Translations under genes and position numbers: made by a program
Assembly (NCBI GenBank): GCA_002083985.1
Contig: MTER01000065.1
Span: 1 to 5,259 of the forward strand
Direction: 5' to 3'
DNA length: 5,259 nucleotides
Origin: Candidatus Altarchaeales archaeon A3
Lineage (GTDB): Archaea; Altiarchaeota; Altiarchaeia; Altiarchaeales; Altiarchaeaceae
In this document: positions 1-5,259 of the stretch, in pieces
Layout: every line of letters starts with the position of its first letter
Position numbering within the stretch: the first letter of the stretch is position 1
The notes under the pieces: generated by a model
The model's database searches: none
The model's input: the letters and a program-made list of their open reading frames with translations, nothing else
What the model was told of the DNA's origin: nothing

Positions 1-1
1 A

Positions 2-529
2 TTTCAAAATGCCGAAGCATTTCAAATTTATTTGAAATATCCGAATGAAATGAGGTTATTTGTAAATGAGAGCGAAGCGATTTCAAAAATGAAATTTTTG
101 AAATATGAGAGTGAAACGAACTTAACTTATTACAAATTTAAAATAATGGCCAATGTAATTTACACAAGTAATAAAGTTAAGTTATATGTCTTAATTTGCA
201 ACAAGCATAATAAAAAAGAGATAATGAAATCAAAGCAAGTAAATCATAGTAAGCAAACAGTCCAATCTCTGCTTGGAGAATTAACTTTAAAGCATGAAAG
301 GGGCTTTTCATCCCAAAACTTATGGTTTAAGGCGAAGTTATATGAGGTCTATTTGATTCTCTCCACGGTGCAGAGAGAATTTGATGAATTAATTTGGATC
401 CATATAAGTGCTCTTTTATTTATTGACGACAATATAAAACGCCAATTCTTGTTAAAATTAAAATTTGATTCAAAATTGGACTTTCAGGTTCAGACAATAA
501 ATATTAATCTGATAAACAATAATTATTAA
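2..529 (+). CDS. Unrecognised protein, open at the left window edge (possible 3' part of a longer gene)
   Basis: I do not recognise this protein. The frame is open from base 2 to a TAA at 527-529. Its first usable internal start is a TTG at 32 (165 residues), with an ATG at 50, so the true start may lie outside the window. About 176 codons without a stop is unlikely by chance in DNA this AT-rich, which is the main argument that it is or was coding. Against this, no domain, signal peptide or clear membrane segment is visible, the product is rich in Lys, Asn, Leu and Ile with few acidic residues, and G is much rarer at first codon positions than in carB. The N-terminal part contains two in-frame copies of a palindromic repeat giving similar peptides (each with EA..., then LKY). 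It ends five bases before carB, so it could be co-transcribed and coupled to it. A decayed or horizontally acquired gene is an alternative. Confidence 0.4.
   Translation, partial: FQNAEAFQIYLKYPNEMRLFVNESEAISKMKFLKYESETNLTYYKFKIMANVIYTSNKVKLYVLICNKHNKKEIMKSKQVNHSKQTVQSLLGELTLKHERGFSSQNLWFKAKLYEVYLILSTVQREFDELIWIHISALLFIDDNIKRQFLLKLKFDSKLDFQVQTININLINNNY
11..121. repeat. Two diverged copies of a palindromic repeat
   Basis: Two related units lie at about 11-55 and 72-121. Each has a GCGAAGC-like lead, a left arm starting ATTTCAAA, a right arm ending TTTGAAATAT, and a tail resembling GAATGAAATGA or GAGTGAAACGA. The first contains a perfect palindrome at 19-38 (ATTTCAAAT, TT, ATTTGAAAT). The second contains perfect 10-base arms at 80-89 and 95-104 around a 5-base loop. 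The leads are offset by 60 bases and the right arms by 66, both multiples of three, so both copies are read in the same frame and encode similar peptides. A further ATTTCAAAA at 1-9 may be the remnant of another copy. This resembles a small dispersed palindromic element, but whether it occurs elsewhere in the genome cannot be seen here. Confidence 0.5.
356..380 (+). other. Stem-loop within the left-edge reading frame
   Basis: ATTCTCTC at 356-363 and GAGAGAAT at 373-380 form a perfect 8-bp stem with a 9-base loop (CACGGTGCA). It is the strongest of several short inverted repeats between 261 and 380 (also 261-265/273-277, 294-299/306-311 and 313-319/325-332). It could be a structured part of an RNA upstream of carB, or a chance palindrome inside coding sequence. 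No known riboswitch or terminator motif is recognised. Confidence 0.25.
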
Positions 530-534
530 ATAAT

Positions 535-2394
535 ATGGACAATGTTAATGTTAATAATGGACTAAAGGACTATGTTGATAAATTAAAGTATTATGGATTT
601 AGTGATAAAAAGGTTTTGGAAATTTTAAAAAGGAACGAAAAATTTAGAAATTTTGACGAAAAGAAATTGAGAGAAATAAGGAAGATGCCTGTTTATAAGA
701 TGGTTGATACCTGTGCAGGAGAATTTGAGGCATCCACTCCTTATTATTATTCCACTTATGCCGATGAAGAGGACGAAGTTGAGGTCTCTGGTAACAAAAA
801 GGCAATAATTTTAGGTGCCGGACCAATAAGAATTGGGCAGGGAATTGAATTTGATTACTGCACCGTTCATGCAATATCTGCCTTAAGAGAGGAAGGAATA
901 GAGGCGATAATTATAAACAACAATCCTGAAACCGTCTCAACCGACTTTGATGTTTCCGACAAATTGTACTTTGAACCGCTGACATTGGAGGATGTGCTGA
1001 ATGTTATCAAAAAGGAAAGCAAAAATTTGACGGATAAAAATTTTTTGGGAGTTATTGTGCAGTTTGGCGGACAGACATCAATAAATTTGGCGAATGCATT
1101 AAAGAAAGAAGGAGTACTTGTTTTGGGAACGCAGCCGGAGGACATTGACATTGGAGAGAATAGGGAAAAGTCAGAAAAATTTTTTGAGAACTTGGGAATA
1201 TTGAAAGCAAAAGGAGGAACAGGTTATTCTTTTGAAGAAGTGAGAGAAATAGCAAATGAAATCACTTATCCCGTTTTAGTCAGGCCGAGTTATGTTTTAG
1301 GAGGAAGAGCAATGGAAATTGTTTACAATGATGAAGAACTTGCAGAGTATATGAAAGAAGCGGTAAAGGTCAGCGAAGATGAATTAGGCAAACATCCCAT
1401 ATTAGTTGATAAATTTCTTTCCGATGCTACCGAATGTGATGTTGATGCTGTATGCGATGGAAAAGATGTTTTAATAGGAGCGATAATGGAACATATAGAG
1501 GAAGCAGGGATTCATTCGGGTGATTCCGCGGCTGTAATTCCTACACAAACATTAAGTAATGAAATCATAACGCAGCTCAAGGAGACCACAAAAAAAATCG
1601 CAATAAATTTACGGACCATAGGAATGATTAATATACAGTACGCAATTAAGGATGGAAAAATTTATGTCATTGAGGCAAATCCGCGGGCGAGCAGAACCGT
1701 CCCTTTTGTAAGCAAAGCAACAGGTATTCAGTTGGCAAAGATAGCCACAAAGGTTATACTTGGAAAGAAACTGAACGAATTAATAAATGTTGATAAGTAT
1801 AATGAAAATCTTGAAAAGGCAAAGCATGTTTGTGTTAAAGAAGTTGTTTTCCCGTTCCTGAAACTCCCGAATGTTGACCCTGTGCTTGGTCCTGAAATGC
1901 GTTCAACTGGTGAGGTTATGGGAATTGCAGATTGTTTTGGAATGGCATTTTATAAAGCGGAATTTGCAGCAGGCACAAAGATTCCGTTAAAAGGAAAAAT
2001 TTTTATAAGTGTTAGAAGTGAAGATAAGGAAGAAATTTTACCGTTTGCAAAAAAATTTTACGATTTAAATTTTGAAATCATTTCAACATCCGGGACATCG
2101 CGATACTTATCACAGCACGGAATTGCAAATACACGGGTTTTAAAGATAAGCGAGGGTGAGCCAAACATACTAAATTTAATGAGAAACAGGGAGATTGACC
2201 TTGTCATCAACATCCCGAAGTTAGGGGTAAATCCGAGAAAGGATGGATATATGATAAGGAGGGCGGCCGTTGAACTTAATAGTCCTTATATAACAACATT
2301 AAAAGCAGTAAAGGCAGTCATTAATGCAATTGAAACATTACGAAAAGGAGAAGAAATTTGTGTCAAGGAGGTAAATGAGTATCGGAATGGCTGA
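535..2394 (+). CDS. carB: Carbamoyl-phosphate synthase large subunit, C-terminal half (split CarB2 type)
   Basis: This encodes the carbamate-phosphorylating and allosteric half of CPSase, which makes carbamoyl phosphate for pyrimidine and arginine synthesis. Residues 1-75 match the end of the oligomerisation domain (VDTCAGEFEA). Residues 86-475 are the second ATP-grasp unit, with GAGPIRIGQGIEFDY (94-108), NNNPETVSTDFD (128-139), RPSYVLGGRAM (250-260), MEHIEEAGIHSGDS (318-331) and IEANPRASRTVPF (379-391). By alignment with E. coli CarB, Q368, E380 and N382 are metal/ATP ligands. Residues 486-619 are the MGS-like regulatory domain. The 619-residue length fits the CarB2 subunit of methanogens with split CarB, rather than the roughly 1070 residues of fused CarB. 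carB1 and carA are not in the window. An in-frame TAA at 520-522 limits the start to the ATG at 535. No Shine-Dalgarno precedes it; an AT-rich patch near 499-507 could be a promoter, or translation may be coupled to the frame ending five bases upstream. rpiA follows after 34 bases. Confidence 0.96.
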   Translation: MDNVNVNNGLKDYVDKLKYYGFSDKKVLEILKRNEKFRNFDEKKLREIRKMPVYKMVDTCAGEFEASTPYYYSTYADEEDEVEVSGNKKAIILGAGPIRIGQGIEFDYCTVHAISALREEGIEAIIINNNPETVSTDFDVSDKLYFEPLTLEDVLNVIKKESKNLTDKNFLGVIVQFGGQTSINLANALKKEGVLVLGTQPEDIDIGENREKSEKFFENLGILKAKGGTGYSFEEVREIANEITYPVLVRPSYVLGGRAMEIVYNDEELAEYMKEAVKVSEDELGKHPILVDKFLSDATECDVDAVCDGKDVLIGAIMEHIEEAGIHSGDSAAVIPTQTLSNEIITQLKETTKKIAINLRTIGMINIQYAIKDGKIYVIEANPRASRTVPFVSKATGIQLAKIATKVILGKKLNELINVDKYNENLEKAKHVCVKEVVFPFLKLPNVDPVLGPEMRSTGEVMGIADCFGMAFYKAEFAAGTKIPLKGKIFISVRSEDKEEILPFAKKFYDLNFEIISTSGTSRYLSQHGIANTRVLKISEGEPNILNLMRNREIDLVINIPKLGVNPRKDGYMIRRAAVELNSPYITTLKAVKAVINAIETLRKGEEICVKEVNEYRNG

Positions 2395-2428
2395 TAAGTT
2401 GATAAAATTTAAATAATGTTAAAATAAA

Positions 2429-3190
2429 ATGGATGAAAATAAGTTAAACGAATTAAGAAAAATTTCCGGTTATGAAGCGGCAAAATTTGTTGAAAACAAC
2501 TTTGTTGTAGGATTGGGCACAGGAAGAAACGCAAGATGTTTTATTGATGCACTTGCAGAAAGAATAAATACGGAAAATTTAAACATCACCAGCGTTCCTA
2601 CATCAAAAGGAAGTGAAAAATACGCATCGGAGAAAGGAATAAAAATTAAAGACATGAATGAAATTTTGAATGCTGAAACTGATAAAAATAAAACATACAT
2701 AGATATTGATGTTGACGGAGCAGATCAGGTGGCGGAGGATTTTTCACTGATAAAGGGATATGGAGGTGCATTGACGAGAGAAAAAGTCATAGCAAAGACA
2801 GCCAAAAAATTTATATGTGTCGTTGATGAAACAAAAATTTCAGAAACCAAGAAATTAGATGTACTTATTCCCGTTGAGGTTATTCCTTTTGCAGTAAATT
2901 ATGTCAGACATGAATTAAAGAAAAGATACAATGTTAATTGTATGGTGATGAATAAAAAGGACAAAGACGAAATTTTTACAACCGATAATGGAAATTTCAT
3001 TATCCTTGCTGACTTCGGAGAAATTTCAAATCCCAAAAAACTTGAAGATGAGTTAAATTTAATAAGCGGTGTTATTGAAAATGGCATATTTGCAAAGAGA
3101 AAGCCGGATATTATTATTGTCGGAAGAGAAAACGGGGTTGAAATTTTAAAATTTAAAAATAAAAAGGATTACAAAAAATCTACAAAGTAA
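2429..3190 (+). CDS. rpiA: Ribose-5-phosphate isomerase A
   Basis: RpiA interconverts ribulose 5-phosphate and ribose 5-phosphate in the cytoplasm, supplying the pentose for PRPP and nucleotides. The phosphate-binding loop is GLGTGRNA (28-35) and TSKGSE lies at 58-63. The active-site segment DVDGADQ (94-100) gives D96 and D99, equivalent to E. coli D81 and D84. KGYGGALTREK (109-119) gives K109 and E118, equivalent to K94 and E103. PVEVIPFA (148-155) and TDNGNF (185-190) are also family signatures. At 253 residues it is somewhat longer than bacterial RpiA, mainly through a Lys-rich C-terminal tail. The usual DGADE is DGADQ here, a change outside the catalytic pair. The ATG at 2429 begins 34 bases after carB on the same strand, so co-transcription is likely. 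No Shine-Dalgarno is adjacent, although AT-rich sequence at about 2401-2416 could support an internal promoter. Its last 11 bases overlap the convergent CBS gene. Confidence 0.96.
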   Translation: MDENKLNELRKISGYEAAKFVENNFVVGLGTGRNARCFIDALAERINTENLNITSVPTSKGSEKYASEKGIKIKDMNEILNAETDKNKTYIDIDVDGADQVAEDFSLIKGYGGALTREKVIAKTAKKFICVVDETKISETKKLDVLIPVEVIPFAVNYVRHELKKRYNVNCMVMNKKDKDEIFTTDNGNFIILADFGEISNPKKLEDELNLISGVIENGIFAKRKPDIIIVGRENGVEILKFKNKKDYKKSTK

Positions 3191-3971
3191 ATATAAGTCC
3201 ATCCGCTATTCCCCTTACAATATCTGTCTTTGTAACTATTCCGAATTTTCCATCTTCTTTTATAATGGGAATTCCTGAAATGTTATGTTCAAGCATAATT
3301 TTTATTGCGTCCTTTACTTTGGCATTTTCTTCTAATGTCTTTAAGTCCTTTTTCATAAAATCGGTAACTTTTAATAGTTTTATATCGGGATGATTGTAAT
3401 CAGCGGTTAAATCCCTGAATAATTTTAATGCGTCTGCAATATTCTTTTCAGTTATAATGCCCGCGAGTGAGTCGCCATCAACAACCAAAAGCCGGTGTAT
3501 TCCGTTTTCTTCCATTATTTTTCTTACATGAACTATTGTGGTCTTTGAAGGAACAGATATTGCATCTTTTGTAGATATCAGAGAAACCGGAACGTCTGAA
3601 TTTAACGCCTGCTTAATGATATCTGTTTTTGTTATTAAATTTATGCGGTCGTTCTTTGCATCTTCTGTTATTACGGAAGAAATTTTATTTTTGAGCATGA
3701 TATTTGCCATTTCTTTTATTGTTGAAGAACTATTTGCAGCAATAATGTCTTTTGTCATCGCAGACGAAACCCTTATCCGGGCGTTATTTAAAAATTTCCT
3801 CTTTCTCGGATTATTTAAGGTATTCACTATATCTGAATATGTGATTATTCCTGTTAATTTATCATCATCAACAACCAGCAATCTTGAAATTTTATTCTTA
3901 TCCATTAATTTTAATGCGTATCCGCAGGTCTTTCCTTTATTTATAACTACTAAATTTTCAAATTTTGACAT
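3180..3971 (-). CDS. Protein of four CBS domains (two Bateman modules)
   Basis: The whole 263-residue protein consists of CBS repeats, with no attached enzyme, transporter or DNA-binding domain, so it is probably a stand-alone nucleotide-sensing regulator whose partner is unknown. The approximate domains are 5-52, 68-122, 128-185 and 201-258. Each ends in the typical strand-turn-helix: GIITYSDIV (41-49), LITKTDI (112-118), GIITEKNI (171-178) and GIVTKTDIV (244-252). CBS pairs commonly bind AMP, ATP or S-adenosylmethionine, with the Ser/Thr-x-x-Asp of this motif contacting the ribose. Repeats 1, 2 and 4 keep the Asp (D47, D117, D250), whereas repeat 3 has Asn177. There is no signal peptide or membrane segment, so it should be cytoplasmic. 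The ATG at 3971 is preceded by a TATA-like box about 25 bases upstream, suggesting its own leaderless transcript. It lies 67 bases downstream of the PDCD5 gene, and its 3' end overlaps rpiA. Confidence 0.92.
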   Translation of the reverse strand: MSKFENLVVINKGKTCGYALKLMDKNKISRLLVVDDDKLTGIITYSDIVNTLNNPRKRKFLNNARIRVSSAMTKDIIAANSSSTIKEMANIMLKNKISSVITEDAKNDRINLITKTDIIKQALNSDVPVSLISTKDAISVPSKTTIVHVRKIMEENGIHRLLVVDGDSLAGIITEKNIADALKLFRDLTADYNHPDIKLLKVTDFMKKDLKTLEENAKVKDAIKIMLEHNISGIPIIKEDGKFGIVTKTDIVRGIADGLIFTL

Positions 3972-3990
3972 TTTTGCTGTTTGATTAATG

Positions 3991-3999
3991 TTTTTATAA
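3991..3999 (-). promoter_or_regulatory. TATA-like box for the CBS gene
   Basis: Read on the minus strand, 3999 to 3991 is TTATAAAAA, centred about 25 bases before the ATG at 3971. Archaeal TATA boxes are typically centred about 26 bases before the transcription start, so the transcript would begin at or next to the start codon. This agrees with the absence of a Shine-Dalgarno sequence. The call is based on position and composition only. Confidence 0.5.
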
Positions 4000-4016
4000 T
4001 TAAATTTATAATTAAA
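3993..4016. repeat. Perfect 12-bp tandem duplication containing TATA-like sequence
   Basis: TTTATAATTAAA occurs at 3993-4004 and again, identically and directly adjacent, at 4005-4016. On the minus strand each copy contains a TTATAAA core, so the CBS gene has two TATA-like elements 12 bases apart, of which the promoter-proximal one is at the expected distance from the ATG. The duplication may have created a second initiation site or simply moved the upstream gene by one unit. Confidence 0.6.
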
Positions 4017-4038
4017 TTTTTAGGTCTTTTGATTGCTT

Positions 4039-4386
4039 TCACTTTGAAATTCTTGTTATGCCCCCTGTTTCACTTGCCGATTTATTTGATTTGAGCTGTA
4101 TAAGTATTTCCTTAAACTGTTTATCATCAATCTGTCCTCTTATTTTTCCTGCCTGATATAACTGAACAAGCAAAATTTCGATCTGGCGGGCAAATTCAGG
4201 CATCGCAAAGCGGATGTTATTTAGCCGTTCGCTTGCTTCGGAAGTTAAAATTTTGTCTATAATTGATTTTAATTGCTGTGAGACCTGTTTTTCCTGTTCT
4301 TCGGCTCCGTATTGTTCCTGCATTCTTTCCTGAAACATCTGCTGCATTTTTCGTTTCCTTATTTCATCAAGTTCGTCATCTGGCAT
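4039..4386 (-). CDS. PDCD5-family DNA-binding protein
   Basis: This is a 115-residue member of the PDCD5/TFAR19 family, small helical proteins conserved in archaea and eukaryotes. Archaeal members are annotated as DNA-binding, but their cellular role is poorly defined. The N terminus (about 1-40) is a charged, Gln/Glu-rich helix starting DELDEIRKRKM. The family core follows at about 46-81: ILTSEASERLNNIRFAMPEF, then ARQIEILLVQLYQAGKI. Next is DDKQFKEIL (87-95) and a flexible basic tail ending TRISK. The length is typical. The ATG at 4386 places the conserved DELDEIRKRK segment right at the N terminus, as usual. A TATA-like TTTTAATTA on the minus strand (4417 to 4409) is centred about 26 bases upstream, with no Shine-Dalgarno. 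The gene is divergent from scpA and precedes the CBS gene on the same strand after 67 bases, with which it might partly be co-transcribed. Confidence 0.93.
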   Translation of the reverse strand: MPDDELDEIRKRKMQQMFQERMQEQYGAEEQEKQVSQQLKSIIDKILTSEASERLNNIRFAMPEFARQIEILLVQLYQAGKIRGQIDDKQFKEILIQLKSNKSASETGGITRISK

Positions 4387-4408
4387 TTTTAATTTAATAT
4401 TAGATTAA

Positions 4409-4417
4409 TAATTAAAA
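4409..4417 (-). promoter_or_regulatory. TATA-like box for the PDCD5 gene
   Basis: On the minus strand the sequence from 4417 to 4409 reads TTTTAATTA, centred about 26 bases before the ATG at 4386. This is the spacing expected for an archaeal leaderless transcript. The surroundings are also very AT-rich, so position carries most of the weight and no convincing BRE is evident. Confidence 0.35.
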
Positions 4418-4461
4418 GTAATTAAAAAATAATAATTACCAAACAAAGAAAATAATCAAAA

Positions 4462-4506
4462 ATAGTGAGAATGGTAAGAATGGTGAGAATGGTGAGAATG
4501 GTGAGA
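4462..4506 (+). repeat. Five-copy 9-bp tandem repeat ahead of scpA
   Basis: Five consecutive 9-mers fill this stretch: ATAGTGAGA, ATGGTAAGA, then three identical ATGGTGAGA. The last copy ends 16 bases before the scpA ATG. The unit contains GGTGA, which is complementary to the archaeal 16S rRNA 3' end (CACCUCC region), so the array repeats a Shine-Dalgarno-like core. However, the last one is about 18 bases from the ATG, farther than the usual spacing. The repeat also contains four ATG codons, out of frame with scpA. It stands out as the purine-rich, higher-GC part of an otherwise very AT-rich 136-base spacer. Confidence 0.8.
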
Positions 4507-4522
4507 AAGAATAAAATTTACG

Positions 4523-5259
4523 ATGGCAGAATTAGAAAAATTAGAAAATATACCTGAAAGTATTGCAGATATAAAAGAAGGGGAATTCTGGAAGGATGCC
4601 CTTTATGAAATAATCAGCACGATGGATCCCTGGAATATTAATATCGTTGAATTAGCAAAAGCATACTCCTCAAAAATAGAACTTATGAAAAATTTAAATT
4701 TCAGAATTCCTGCAACCGCATTAATTGTCTGTGCTGTTCTTTTAAGAATGAAGGCGGATGTATTAATGCTTGACGAAAGTAAAGGTGATGAGGACACTGA
4801 TGCGGATATTGCAGAAAATGACACTTATAATGATTATGATGATGAAAACAGCGGATTGCTGGATAAATTAAATTTAACAGATATTTCTCTCGTTCCCAAA
4901 CGGATTTTAAAGAGGAAAATTTCAGCGGAGGAACTGATGAATGCCATAAACGAGGTATTGAAATCGGAGAAAAAGGAAATTAAAAGGAAATTTGCTGAAA
5001 AACGAATCATTGAGATAACACCTTCTGCAGATATAAGAAAAAGCATAGATGAAATTTATAAAAAGATAATAAATTTTTTAAATAATAACCTCAATAATAA
5101 CACTAATAATGACAGTCCCGATAGCGTGAAATTCTCCCAACTGTCAGATAATGAAAACATAGTGCGAAATTTTATATCTTTGTTATTTCTGTCAAATGAA
5201 GGAAAAATTTTATTAAAACAGGATGAATTATATGAGGAAATTTTTATATTGAGGGGAAA
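4523..5259 (+). CDS. scpA: Segregation and condensation protein A (ScpA), 3' end cut by the window
   Basis: ScpA is the kleisin that bridges SMC heads in the prokaryotic condensin complex and helps organise and segregate the chromosome. The first 245 codons are present. The N-terminal kleisin region holds the signature MDPWNINIVELAKAY (34-48) and RIPATALIVCAVLLRMKADV (61-80), typical of archaeal ScpA. An acidic linker follows (about 84-109), then LVPKRILKRKISAEELMNAI (123-142). The C-terminal winged helix appears at about 211-243 (IVRNFISLLFLSNEGKILLK, then QDELYEEIFI), so only a short tail should be missing. An Asn-rich stretch (187-196) sits in the linker before the winged helix. The ATG at 4523 is the first start after an in-frame TGA at 4502-4504. 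A TATA-like run near 4424-4432 would give a leader of roughly 70 bases that includes the 9-bp repeat. smc is not in the window. The gene is transcribed divergently from the PDCD5 gene. Confidence 0.94.
   Translation, partial: MAELEKLENIPESIADIKEGEFWKDALYEIISTMDPWNINIVELAKAYSSKIELMKNLNFRIPATALIVCAVLLRMKADVLMLDESKGDEDTDADIAENDTYNDYDDENSGLLDKLNLTDISLVPKRILKRKISAEELMNAINEVLKSEKKEIKRKFAEKRIIEITPSADIRKSIDEIYKKIINFLNNNLNNNTNNDSPDSVKFSQLSDNENIVRNFISLLFLSNEGKILLKQDELYEEIFILRG

Noticed and set aside
1..121. CRISPR array suggested by the repeated palindromes at the left edge
   Set aside because: There are only two diverged copies with unequal spacing and internal length differences, so the identical-repeat, unique-spacer pattern is absent.
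261..277. 5-bp stem with a 7-base loop resembling a tRNA anticodon arm
   Set aside because: The loop lacks the invariant T33, and there is no T-arm, D-arm or acceptor stem around it.
1..529. 3' part of carB1 or carA upstream of the CarB C-terminal half
   Set aside because: The translated frame shows no ATP-grasp or glutaminase motifs, so it is not the missing CPSase part.
644..1255. Three minus-strand frames opposite carB (644-874, 867-1151, 1052-1255)
   Set aside because: They overlap one another and lie wholly inside conserved CarB coding sequence, with low-complexity products.
2470..3087. Minus-strand frames opposite rpiA (2470-2700 and 2899-3087)
   Set aside because: They are fully contained in conserved RpiA coding sequence and lack motifs of their own.
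3538..3984. 148-codon frame on the plus strand opposite the CBS gene
   Set aside because: It is antisense to a clear four-CBS coding sequence and has a translation without recognisable family motifs; it is a shadow of the real gene.
4603..5046. Two minus-strand frames opposite scpA (4603-4824 and 4834-5046)
   Set aside because: The plus strand clearly encodes ScpA signature motifs across this region; the Ser/Phe-rich antisense translations are typical shadows.

Overview
This AT-rich window looks archaeal. It carries a member of the archaeal/eukaryotic PDCD5 DNA-binding family, an archaeal-type ScpA, a four-CBS-domain protein of a kind common in archaea, and a carbamoyl-phosphate synthase large subunit present only as its C-terminal half, the split-gene arrangement known from methanogens such as Methanocaldococcus. 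Start codons lack close Shine-Dalgarno sequences, and AT-rich TATA-like boxes lie about 25 bases upstream of several of them, which fits largely leaderless archaeal transcription. The exact lineage cannot be fixed from the sequence; a euryarchaeote-like or Altiarchaeota-like organism is a guess.

Layout. Positions 1-529 hold an unrecognised reading frame, open from the left edge, whose 5' part contains two related palindromic repeats. A plus-strand pair follows: carB C-terminal half (535-2394) and rpiA (2429-3190). rpiA meets a minus-strand four-CBS gene (3180-3971) tail to tail with an 11-base overlap. Upstream of the CBS gene, on the same strand, is a PDCD5-family gene (4039-4386). A 136-base divergent spacer containing a 9-bp tandem repeat separates it from scpA (4523 to the right edge, plus strand), which is cut by the window end close to its expected C terminus.

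Functionally these are mostly housekeeping genes. CarB feeds carbamoyl phosphate into pyrimidine and arginine synthesis. RpiA makes ribose 5-phosphate, the sugar used for nucleotide synthesis, so the carB-rpiA pair is a sensible nucleotide-precursor unit. ScpA is a partner of SMC in chromosome organisation, and the PDCD5 homologue is a small helical nucleic-acid-associated protein. The four-CBS protein is probably an adenine-nucleotide sensor with an unknown target. I see no defence system, mobile-element gene, CRISPR array, tRNA or rRNA. The parts that remain unexplained are the left-edge frame with its in-frame palindromic repeats, the 9-bp GGTGA-containing repeat ahead of scpA, and the doubled TATA-like 12-mer ahead of the CBS gene.
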